From Rubrivivax sp. (GTDB lineage: Bacteria > Pseudomonadota > Gammaproteobacteria > Burkholderiales > Burkholderiaceae_C), in NCBI GenBank assembly GCA_030693565.1, contig JAUYAJ010000388.1:1-6080 (forward strand): a stretch of 6,080 nt of DNA, in the 5' to 3' direction. Position 1 is the first letter of the stretch; every line of letters begins with the position of its first letter. Below the pieces are notes generated by a model. That model saw only the letters and a program-made list of their open reading frames with translations, had not been told where the DNA came from and did not search any database. The position numbers and the translations under genes are program-made. Below, in pieces: positions 1 to 5,343 of the stretch.

Positions 1-1
1 C

Positions 2-688
2 GCGCAGGTGCGGCGCCTGCCCGGCGCGCCCGCCGCTGGCGCCGCCGCGGCGGCCAAACCGGCGTCACTGGCTTCGCTGGGCCGGCTGTCGACCGAGAAG
101 ATCATCTTCATCGGCGCCTCCACCGGCGGCACCGAGGCGACGCGCGAATTGCTCGTCCAGCTGCCCGCCGACGCGCCGGCGGTGATGATCACCCAGCACA
201 TGCCGCCCGGCTTCACCAAGAGCTATGCGACGCGGCTCAACACGCTGTGCAAGATCCGCGTCGCCGAAGCCGTCGACGGCGAGCGTGTGCTGCCCGGCCA
301 TGCCTACATCGCGCCCGGCGGCATGCACTTGTCGGTCGAGCGCTCGGGTGCCAACTACATCGCCCGCGTGCGCGACGGCGACCCGGTGAACCGCCACAAG
401 CCTTCGGTCGAAGTGCTGTTCAAGTCGGCAGCGCGTGTGGTCGGACCGAACGCCCTGGGCGTCATGCTCACCGGCATGGGCGCCGACGGCGCCGCGGCGA
501 TGCGCGAGATGCGCGACGCCGGCAGCTGGAACCTGGTGCAGGACGAAGCCAGCTGCGTGGTCTTCGGCATGCCGCGCGAAGCCATCGCCCATGGCGCTGC
601 CAACGAGGTCTTGCCGCTGCAGCAGATTGCGCCGCGCCTGGTCGAGCACCTGCGCAGCACGGTCGGCATGACCGCCACCCGGGTCTGA
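2..688 (+). CDS. cheB: CheB, chemotaxis protein-glutamate methylesterase/glutamine deamidase (5' end outside window)
   Basis: CheB removes methyl groups from glutamates of chemoreceptors (and deamidates glutamines) in the cytoplasm, resetting receptor sensitivity during adaptation. The frame is open to the left edge, so this is the C-terminal part of a two-domain protein. The N-terminal receiver domain, whose phosphorylation activates the enzyme, would lie upstream. Counting from the GTG at 8, an Ala-rich linker (about residues 6-24) is followed by the catalytic domain. The triad is visible: Ser38 in GASTGG, His64 in TQHMPPGF and Asp160 in GMGADGA. The Ser-His and Ser-Asp distances (26 and 122 residues) equal those of the enteric enzyme (Ser164, His190, Asp286). 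The conserved QDEASCVVFGMPREAI segment lies at 178-193. The GTG at 8 is only where the window permits a start and is probably not the true one. The gene ends with TGA at 686-688, facing hemW. It is probably the end of a chemotaxis operon lying to the left (inference). Confidence 0.96.
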   Translation, partial: AQVRRLPGAPAAGAAAAAKPASLASLGRLSTEKIIFIGASTGGTEATRELLVQLPADAPAVMITQHMPPGFTKSYATRLNTLCKIRVAEAVDGERVLPGHAYIAPGGMHLSVERSGANYIARVRDGDPVNRHKPSVEVLFKSAARVVGPNALGVMLTGMGADGAAAMREMRDAGSWNLVQDEASCVVFGMPREAIAHGAANEVLPLQQIAPRLVEHLRSTVGMTATRV

Positions 689-693
689 CCCGG

Positions 694-717
694 CGCGCTG
701 AGCGCGGGCTCAGCGCG
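694..717. terminator. GC-rich hairpin between convergent cheB and hemW, possible bidirectional terminator
   Basis: A perfect 10-bp inverted repeat, CGCGCTGAGC (694-703) and GCTCAGCGCG (708-717), encloses a 4-base loop. It starts six bases after the cheB stop and covers the hemW stop codon (710-712), so it sits where both convergent transcripts should end. No T-run follows it on either strand, so it is not a textbook intrinsic terminator. It could instead act as a 3'-end stabilising stem or help Rho-dependent ending. The stem overlaps an 11-base tandem repeat (701-722). Confidence 0.45.
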
Positions 718-722
718 GGCTC
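701..722. repeat. Two tandem copies of an 11-base unit at the hemW stop codon
   Basis: The unit AGCGCGGGCTC occurs at 701-711 and again, immediately and exactly, at 712-722. The right-hand copy encodes the last three residues of HemW (Ser-Pro-Arg) and the first base of the stop complement; the left-hand copy lies mostly past the stop. It looks like a small tandem duplication of the gene's end, and part of it forms the right arm of the hairpin at 694-717. Confidence 0.7.
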
Positions 723-1933
723 GGCAGGAACATCTGCTGCAGGTCGCTGAGGAAGTCGAAGCCGCGCGCGGTGGCCATCACCTGCGTGCCGTCGCGCTGC
801 AGCAAGCCGCGCTCCACCGCCCGCGCCAGCGCCGGCTCCAGCCCCAGCGCTGATTGCCCGGTGCGCTCCTGGAACTGACCGAGGTCAAAGCCGTCCTTGA
901 GCCGCAGCGCGTTGAGCATGAACTCGAAAGCCAGCTCGGACGCTGCGACCTCGTTTTCGTTCGACATCGCCTGGCCGGCCGCGGCCTTGGCCATGTAGGC
1001 CGCCGGCTCGCGCCAGCGCACCTGGCGCACGATGCGCTGCGGGAACGACAGCTTGCTGTGGGCGCCAGCGCCAATGCCCAGGTAGTCGCCGAAGCGCCAG
1101 TAGTTCAGGTTGTGGCCGCAGCGGTGGCCGGGCTGCGCGAAGGCCGAGACCTCGTAGCGCGCCAAGCCCACCTCGCCGGTGCGGCTGACGATCAAGTCCA
1201 GCATGTCGCTGGCCAGATCGTCGTCGGGCAGCGCCGGCGGGTGGCTGGCAAACCAGGTGTTGGGCTCCAGCGTCAGGTGGTAGATCGACAAGTGCGGCGG
1301 GCGCAGGGCCAGCGCCTGAGCCAGGTCGCGCTCCAGGCCGGCGAGCGTCTGCCCCGGCAGCGCGTACATCAAGTCGATGTTGAAGGTGTCGAAGGCGGCG
1401 GCGGCCTCCTGCACCGCCGCCAGCGCCTGGGAGCCGTCATGGACGCGGCCGATGGCTTGCAGGCTGGCGTCGTCGAAGCTCTGCACGCCGACCGACAAGC
1501 GCGTCACCCCGGCCTGGCGATAGCCGCGGAAGCGGTCGCGCTCGAAGGTGCCCGGGTTGGCCTCCAGCGTCACCTCGCAACCGGGCTCGAGCGGCAGGCG
1601 GGCGCGCAGTGCGGCCAGCAAGCGGTCGATCGCGTCCGGCGCGAAGAGGCTGGGCGTGCCGCCGCCAATGAAGACGCTGTGCACGCGTCGGCCCCAGACC
1701 TGCGGCAGCGCGGCCTCCAGGTCGGCGCACAAGGCGTCGATGTAGGCGTCCGTGGGCAAGGCCGCGCCGGCTTGCCGCTCATGCGAGTTGAAGTCGCAAT
1801 ACGGGCATTTCTTCAGGCACCAGGGCAGGTGGACGTAAAGCGCCAGCGGCGGCAAGGCGTCGAGCGCCACCGTGCCCGAGCGCACGAAGCGCAGCGGCGC
1901 GGTCATCGCCGGCTTGACGGCTTCGTCAGCCAA
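710..1933 (-). CDS. hemW: HemW, radical SAM heme chaperone (formerly called oxygen-independent coproporphyrinogen oxidase-like)
   Basis: HemW-family proteins carry a radical-SAM 4Fe-4S cluster and bind heme for delivery to respiratory enzymes. They are often misnamed HemN. The 407-residue product has the cluster motif C39-x3-C43-x2-C46 followed by D-F, the SAM-binding GGGTPS at 90-95, LEANPG at 123-128, GVQSF at 149-153 and the HemW-type HNLNYW at 274-279, which supports HemW over true HemN. The C-terminal third is the HemN_C-like region. Length is normal for the family. Start choice: TTG at 1933-1931 has GGTGGAGG nine bases upstream, a strong ribosome site lying inside rdgB, and overlaps the rdgB end by 8 bases. 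An ATG at 1906 (residue 10) has no comparable site but is the conservative alternative, giving 398 residues. It is the last gene of the minus-strand cluster, and a hairpin spans its stop codon. Family call is firm; the exact start is less so. Confidence 0.94.
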   Translation of the reverse strand: MADEAVKPAMTAPLRFVRSGTVALDALPPLALYVHLPWCLKKCPYCDFNSHERQAGAALPTDAYIDALCADLEAALPQVWGRRVHSVFIGGGTPSLFAPDAIDRLLAALRARLPLEPGCEVTLEANPGTFERDRFRGYRQAGVTRLSVGVQSFDDASLQAIGRVHDGSQALAAVQEAAAAFDTFNIDLMYALPGQTLAGLERDLAQALALRPPHLSIYHLTLEPNTWFASHPPALPDDDLASDMLDLIVSRTGEVGLARYEVSAFAQPGHRCGHNLNYWRFGDYLGIGAGAHSKLSFPQRIVRQVRWREPAAYMAKAAAGQAMSNENEVAASELAFEFMLNALRLKDGFDLGQFQERTGQSALGLEPALARAVERGLLQRDGTQVMATARGFDFLSDLQQMFLPSPR

Positions 1934-2555
1934 GGTGCCAGGCCTCCACCACCAAACTGCGCAGCTGCGCCGTCGCCAGCGCGCGGTGGCTGTGGGCGTT
2001 CTTGGTCGCCGCGTCCAGCTCGGCGACGCTTCGTCCCAGCGCCGGAATGAACATCAAAGGGTCATAGCCGAAACCGCCCTGCCCGGCTGGCTGGGTCAGG
2101 ATGCGGCCAGGCCAGCGGCCGAAAGCCACCAGCGGCTGCGGGTCGGCAGCGCTGCGCACCGCCACCAGCACGCTGACAAAAGCAGCGCGGCGGTCGGCGA
2201 CGCCGTCCAGGCGCTGCAGCAGCAGTGCGTTGTTGGCCGCGTCCTGGCGCCGGCGCTGCGCTTCACGGTCACCCGCCGCAGGTTCGCAGGCTGCGTAGTG
2301 CGCCGAGACGACGCCGGGCGCACCGTCCAGCGCATCCACGCAGAGCCCGGAGTCGTCGGCCAGCGCCGGCAGGCCGCTGGCTGCAGCCGCATGCCGGGCC
2401 TTGGCCAGCGCGTTCTCGATGAAGCTCGGGTGCGGCTCTTCGGCCTCGCCGATGCCGAGCTCGCCTTGCGCCAACAACTCGATCGGCAGCCCGCCGAGCA
2501 GCGCACGCAACTCGGCCAGCTTCTTGGCGTTGTTGGAAGCCAGCACCAGGCGCAT
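1926..2555 (-). CDS. rdgB: RdgB/HAM1-family XTP/dITP pyrophosphatase
   Basis: The enzyme hydrolyses non-canonical purine triphosphates (dITP, ITP, XTP) to monophosphates and pyrophosphate, keeping deaminated bases out of DNA and RNA. The 209-residue product, close to the usual 195-210, begins with the family signature LVLASNNAKKLAEL (residues 3-16). Glu47 in the SFIENALAKA helix and the metal/catalytic acid pair Asp67-Asp68 in ALADDSGLCVDAL follow. The base-recognition motif GFGYDP is at 161-166, and the closing KNAHSHR (185-191) supplies the conserved Ser-His-Arg. The ATG at 2555 lies four bases after the rph stop. A GGAAGG ribosome site within the last rph codons makes translational coupling likely. 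Its 3' end overlaps the proposed TTG start of hemW by 8 bases. Nothing is missing or odd in the protein. Confidence 0.96.
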   Translation of the reverse strand: MRLVLASNNAKKLAELRALLGGLPIELLAQGELGIGEAEEPHPSFIENALAKARHAAAASGLPALADDSGLCVDALDGAPGVVSAHYAACEPAAGDREAQRRRQDAANNALLLQRLDGVADRRAAFVSVLVAVRSAADPQPLVAFGRWPGRILTQPAGQGGFGYDPLMFIPALGRSVAELDAATKNAHSHRALATAQLRSLVVEAWHLG

Positions 2556-2559
2556 CGCC

Positions 2560-3285
2560 TCAACCTTCCAGCGCCGCGCGCTGCGCCGCCACCAGGTCGC
2601 GGATGCCGGCGTCGGCCAGCGCCAGCAGCGCGTCCATCTCGGTGCGGCTGAAGGGCACGCCTTCGGCCGTGCCCTGGACTTCGACGAAGCCGCCAGCAGC
2701 GGTCATGACGACGTTCATGTCGGTGTCGCAGCCAGCGTCCTCGACATAGTCGAGGTCGAGCAGCGGCGTGCCGCCGACGATGCCGACCGAGACCGCGGCG
2801 ACGAAGTCGCGGATCGGCCAGGCGCTGATGCGGCCCTGGGCCAGCAACCAGCTGACGGCGTCGTGGGCGGCCACAAAAGCGCCGGTGATGGCTGCTGTGC
2901 GGGTGCCGCCGTCGGCTTGCAGAACGTCGCAGTCGAGGTGAATGGTGCGTTCGCCCAGCGCCTCGAGGTCGAACACGGTGCGCATCGAACGCCCGATCAG
3001 GCGCTGGATCTCCTGCGTGCGCCCGCTTTGTTTGCCACGCGCCGCTTCGCGGTCGCTGCGCGTGTGGGTGCTGCGCGGCAGCATGCCGTATTCGGCGGTG
3101 ACCCAGCCTTGGCCGCTGCCGCGCTTGTGCGGCGGCACCTTCTCGTCGACCGAGGCCGTGCACAGCACCTGGGTGTTGCCGAAAGCCACCAGCACCGAGC
3201 CTTCGGCATGGCAGGTGAAGCGGCGCGTCAGCGTGACCGGGCGCATGGCGGCGGCCGCGCGGCCGCCCGTTCTCTGGAATGTCAT
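2560..3285 (-). CDS. rph: RNase PH, phosphorolytic 3'-5' exoribonuclease
   Basis: RNase PH trims the 3' ends of tRNA precursors and other RNAs using inorganic phosphate, releasing nucleoside diphosphates, and works as a ring of dimers in the cytoplasm. The 241-residue product (E. coli about 238) shows the N-terminal RxGGR/MRPVTLTR region (5-22), FGNTQVLCTASV (35-46), the stretch around GQGWVTAEYGMLPRSTH (58-74), Arg89 in KQSGRTQEIQRLIGR, the phosphate-binding GGTRTAAITG (126-135) and the acidic catalytic segment LDLDYVEDAGCDTDMN (176-191). The ATG at 3285 has an AGGA site nine bases upstream. Another ATG at 3290 is out of frame. The gene follows the phosphatase by 64 bases and is followed by rdgB after 4 bases; rph-rdgB linkage is common in proteobacteria. 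An 18-bp GC-only palindrome lies in codons 7-12. The protein looks complete, unlike the frameshifted rph of E. coli K-12. Confidence 0.97.
   Translation of the reverse strand: MTFQRTGGRAAAAMRPVTLTRRFTCHAEGSVLVAFGNTQVLCTASVDEKVPPHKRGSGQGWVTAEYGMLPRSTHTRSDREAARGKQSGRTQEIQRLIGRSMRTVFDLEALGERTIHLDCDVLQADGGTRTAAITGAFVAAHDAVSWLLAQGRISAWPIRDFVAAVSVGIVGGTPLLDLDYVEDAGCDTDMNVVMTAAGGFVEVQGTAEGVPFSRTEMDALLALADAGIRDLVAAQRAALEG
3250..3267. repeat. 18-bp perfect GC-only palindrome within the 5' end of rph
   Basis: GGCGGCCGCGCGGCCGCC at 3250-3267 reads the same on both strands and contains a GCGGCCGC octamer at 3251-3258. In the rph mRNA it can fold into a 7-bp all-GC stem with a 4-base loop, 18 bases after the start codon (codons 7-12, Gly-Gly-Arg-Ala-Ala-Ala). 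High GC content and Ala/Gly/Arg codons make such palindromes fairly likely by chance, so a regulatory role is only a possibility. Confidence 0.4.
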
Positions 3286-3340
3286 GGCATGAAGTCCTGG
3301 GTGCGATGCTGCCGGGTGGCCGCAAGAAAAGGGTGTGACA

Positions 3341-3364
3341 GCGCGGCCGTCAGCTGCGCTTTTT
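3341..3364 (+). terminator. Terminator-like stem plus T-run on the strand opposite the phosphatase gene
   Basis: On the plus strand GCGCGGC (3341-3347), a 5-base loop (3348-3352) and GCTGCGC (3353-3359) form a 7-bp stem with one G-T pair, directly followed by five Ts (3360-3364). That is the form of an intrinsic terminator, but no gene on this strand ends here. It would stop antisense transcription entering the phosphatase gene from the rph side. On the minus strand the same bases encode the last phosphatase residues (Lys-Lys-Arg-Ser-stop), so the T-run may only be the shadow of two AAA/AAG lysine codons. Confidence 0.2.
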
Positions 3365-4267
3365 CGACGAGCGCTGGATCGCCTCGTTGATCTCGCGGAT
3401 CGAACGTTCGATCTCAGCGTCGTCGAGCTCGTCGGCCGCCGGCACCTCGCCCTGCAAGCTGGCCTGGATGGTCGAGGCGAAAACCTCGTCGCCCAGCGTC
3501 TCCGTCGAGACGCTGGCCGCGGCGTCGCCGTCCTCGGCCGACTCCCACTCGACGGCGATCACGCTGACGTTGTCGCACTTCGCGCCACCGCTGCGCAAAG
3601 CCTGCTCGACGAGTTCGGGCACGGCGTCGGCGATCGGGCGTTGCGCCAGCTGGCCGGCGATGTCGGCGTCGCTGACCGTGCCCCAGAGGCCGTCGGAACA
3701 CAGCAGCAAGCGGTCGCCGGACTGCAACAGCAGCGGGCCGGCGGTGTCGATCACCGGCTTGCCGGGGCTGCCCAGGCAAGTGAAGAGCACGTTGCGGTTG
3801 AAGCGCTCGTTGATCGCCACCACCTGCGACAGCGTCTCCTGCAGTTCGATGTAGGAATGGTCGCGGGTGCGGGCGATCAGCTTGTCGCCTCGCACCAGGT
3901 AGAGCCGCGAGTCGCCGCAATGCGCCCAATACGCAGCGTTGCCCTGCAACAGGCAGGCCACCACCGTGGTGCGCGGGGTGTCGACCATGCCGCGCTCGGT
4001 GGCGTAGCGCAGCAACTGGTGATGGCCCGCCAGGATGGCGTCTTGCAGGAAGCGCAGCGGATCGGCCAGCACCGGCTTGGCTTCACGCTGGAACATCGCC
4101 GCCAGCGTTTGCAGCGCCAGCTGCGAGGCGACCTCGCCTTGCGGGTGCCCGCCCATGCCGTCGGCCAGTGCAAACAGCCCCGAGTCCCGCGTGTAGCAAT
4201 AGCCCATGCGGTCTTCGTTCTTCTCGCGGCCGCCTTTGCGGCTGATCTGGTAGACGTCGAACCTCAC
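3350..4267 (-). CDS. PP2C-family (PPM) serine/threonine protein phosphatase with acidic C-terminal extension
   Basis: A metal-dependent phosphatase expected to remove phosphate from Ser/Thr residues, most likely opposing the kinase encoded just upstream. The 305-residue product carries the PP2C metal-site motifs in order: KNEDR (Asp19), ADGMGGH (Asp36 at 35-41), TTVVACL (100-106), CGDSRLYLVRGD (117-128), CSDGLW (Asp192 at 190-195) and CDNVSVIAVE (Asp232 at 231-240). The catalytic domain fills about residues 1-241. The remaining ~65 residues are acidic and Ser/Ala-rich and end in a probable helix with a basic KKRS tail; this tail is longer than in the minimal bacterial enzymes of about 240 residues. 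No membrane segment is visible. Start choice: the GTG at 4267 overlaps the kinase stop in the sequence GTGA, has GGGAG seven bases upstream, and is directly followed by conserved sequence (RFDVYQISRKGGREKNEDR). The upstream in-frame extension inside the kinase gene is not family-like. rph follows after 64 bases. Confidence 0.95.
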   Translation of the reverse strand: MRFDVYQISRKGGREKNEDRMGYCYTRDSGLFALADGMGGHPQGEVASQLALQTLAAMFQREAKPVLADPLRFLQDAILAGHHQLLRYATERGMVDTPRTTVVACLLQGNAAYWAHCGDSRLYLVRGDKLIARTRDHSYIELQETLSQVVAINERFNRNVLFTCLGSPGKPVIDTAGPLLLQSGDRLLLCSDGLWGTVSDADIAGQLAQRPIADAVPELVEQALRSGGAKCDNVSVIAVEWESAEDGDAAASVSTETLGDEVFASTIQASLQGEVPAADELDDAEIERSIREINEAIQRSSKKRS

Positions 4268-5232
4268 GGCTTGGCTCCCGTCTTCAGCGTCTCCAGTTGC
4301 AGCTTGAGCCGCTCGCTGAAGCTCAGCTTGGTGTAGCGGCGCTCGGTCTCGCGCGACAACTCTTTCTGCAGCGCGAACACACTCTGCGGCCGCGACAACG
4401 GGTCGAGCGACATGCACCACTCGGTGACCTCGATCAGGTTGTCCGAGTAGATGTTGCGAAGCCGTGACAGGCTGAGTGCGAGCCGGTCTTTCTCGAGCCG
4501 CTGCGGTGCGTCGTTGGGCGGGTAGCCCTGCATGCCGGCGTAGATGCAGGCGCCGATGGCGTAGATGTCGGTCCACGGCCCCAGCGTGCCGTCGCGGCGG
4601 TACATCTCGGGCGCTGCAAAACCCGGCGTGTACATCGGCCGGATGAAGTTGCTTTCCTTGTTCAGCACTTCGCGGGCGGCGCCGAAGTCCAGCATCACCG
4701 CCTTGTTGTCGTTGGTGATGAAGATGTTCGCCGGCTTGATGTCCAGGTGCAGCATCTTGTGCTGGTGGACGATGCGCAGCCCGCGCAGGATCTCGTCGAA
4801 CAGGCTGCGGATGCTGCTTTCGCGGAACACCTTGTCGCGCTTGAGGTCGCGCGCGGTGACGATGAAGTCCTGCAAGGTGTCACCCTGCAGGTAGTTCATC
4901 ACCATGTAGACGGTTTCGTTCTCGCGGAAGAAGTTCAGCACCGAGACGACGCTGGGGTGGCTGATCTGCGCCAGCGAACGGCCTTCCTCGAAGAAGCTCT
5001 TCAAGCCCAGCCGGTACAGCGGCTGCTTGTCGGGTTTGACACGCGGCGTCAGTTCGCCGGGCGAGCGCTCGGCCAGTGACGACGGCAGGTACTCCTTGAT
5101 CGCAACCGGCTGCTCACCCTCGGCCTCGGCCAGGTAAACCACGCCGAAGCCGCCAGCAGCGAGCTTCTTGACGATCCGGTAGCCCCCGACCACGGTGCCT
5201 GAAGGCAGCGGGGCTGGCTTGGGCTTTGACAT
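4264..5232 (-). CDS. Soluble Hanks-type serine/threonine protein kinase (non-RD, HLD loop)
   Basis: A eukaryotic-like protein kinase transferring ATP phosphate to Ser/Thr of unknown substrates. In the 322-residue product the glycine loop is LAAGGFGVVYLA (24-35), with Ala where the first Gly usually stands. Lys46 is in VAIKEYLP; the alpha-C acidic residue is in FFEEGRSLAQI (81-90); the catalytic loop HLDIKPAN (162-169) has Asp164, Lys166 and Asn169 but Leu instead of Arg; LDFGAAR (181-187) contains the metal-binding Asp182; AAPEMY is at 206-211; WTDIYAIG at 220-227; and the closing Arg281 in SRPQS. Every catalytic residue is present, so activity is expected. The domain fills most of the protein. 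There is no membrane helix and no PASTA, FHA or other sensor domain, only a ~35-residue charged tail. ATG at 5232 is preferred because it starts just before the kinase fold; its GAGAG ribosome site is rather distant (13 bases). An in-frame ATG at 5289 would add 19 residues that are not family-like. It is the first gene of the minus-strand cluster and divergent from yicC. Confidence 0.94.
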   Translation of the reverse strand: MSKPKPAPLPSGTVVGGYRIVKKLAAGGFGVVYLAEAEGEQPVAIKEYLPSSLAERSPGELTPRVKPDKQPLYRLGLKSFFEEGRSLAQISHPSVVSVLNFFRENETVYMVMNYLQGDTLQDFIVTARDLKRDKVFRESSIRSLFDEILRGLRIVHQHKMLHLDIKPANIFITNDNKAVMLDFGAAREVLNKESNFIRPMYTPGFAAPEMYRRDGTLGPWTDIYAIGACIYAGMQGYPPNDAPQRLEKDRLALSLSRLRNIYSDNLIEVTEWCMSLDPLSRPQSVFALQKELSRETERRYTKLSFSERLKLQLETLKTGAKP

Positions 5233-5343
5233 AATCGATCGGGTTCTCTCAAGGAAACACGGGACCGCCCCGAGTCTTCTTGACCCCATCGGGGGCCCTG
5301 ACGCGATGCGCCAGGTTCGGGGGCGCTCAGGAGCGCAAAGGCA
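5233..5343. promoter_or_regulatory. Divergent intergenic region between kinase and yicC, expected to hold both promoters
   Basis: These 111 bases separate two divergent start codons and are the only sizeable non-coding stretch, so both the five-gene cluster and yicC should be transcribed from here or just inside the genes. No clear sigma-70 pair is visible. TTGACC at 5280-5285 and TTGACA at 5226-5231 (the latter overlapping the kinase start) resemble plus-strand -35 boxes but lack convincing -10 partners. For the minus strand I see no recognisable -35/-10 pair. GC content here is slightly lower at the kinase-proximal end. Confidence 0.45.
5323..5336 (+). promoter_or_regulatory. yicC ribosome binding site within a small hairpin
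   Basis: AGGAG at 5329-5333 lies ten bases before the yicC ATG (5344) and is the best Shine-Dalgarno sequence there. A second, closer AAAGG is at 5337-5341. The site sits inside the inverted repeat GCGCT (5323-5327), CAGG loop, AGCGC (5332-5336), so the mRNA could partly hide it. The stem is short (5 bp) and a regulatory role is speculative. Confidence 0.35.

Noticed and set aside
854..2050. 398-codon open frame on the plus strand across hemW and rdgB
   Set aside because: Antisense to two firmly recognised genes; its translation is rich in Arg/Gly/Val/Gln with no recognisable domain, as expected for a shadow frame in GC-rich DNA.
2118..3193. Exact 16-base repeat at 2118-2133 and 3178-3193
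   Set aside because: Both copies encode Leu-Val-Ala-Phe-Gly, in rdgB and rph, with the same preferred codons; no sign of a mobile or regulatory repeat.
2096..3325. 409-codon minus-strand frame overlapping rph and rdgB
   Set aside because: Out of frame with both; Arg-rich frameshift translation of the real genes, not a fusion protein.
2401..3390. 329-codon open frame on the plus strand across rdgB and rph
   Set aside because: Shadow of RNase PH and RdgB on the opposite strand; low-complexity Ala/Arg/Gly composition and no family motif.
3335..4336. 333-codon open frame on the plus strand across the phosphatase
   Set aside because: Antisense to a gene with a complete PP2C motif set; no domain is visible in the translation.
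4268..4576. 103-codon upstream extension of the phosphatase frame into the kinase gene
   Set aside because: Arg/Ala-rich out-of-frame reading of kinase codons; the GTG at 4267 has a ribosome site and begins the conserved domain.
2685..5161. Exact 17-base repeat at 2685-2701 and 5145-5161
   Set aside because: Both copies encode Ala-Ala-Gly-Gly-Phe, in rph and in the kinase glycine loop; coincidence of shared codons is enough.
5226..5231. TTGACA as a -35 box for yicC
   Set aside because: No acceptable -10 hexamer 16-18 bases downstream, and it overlaps the kinase start codon, so it is not called as a promoter.
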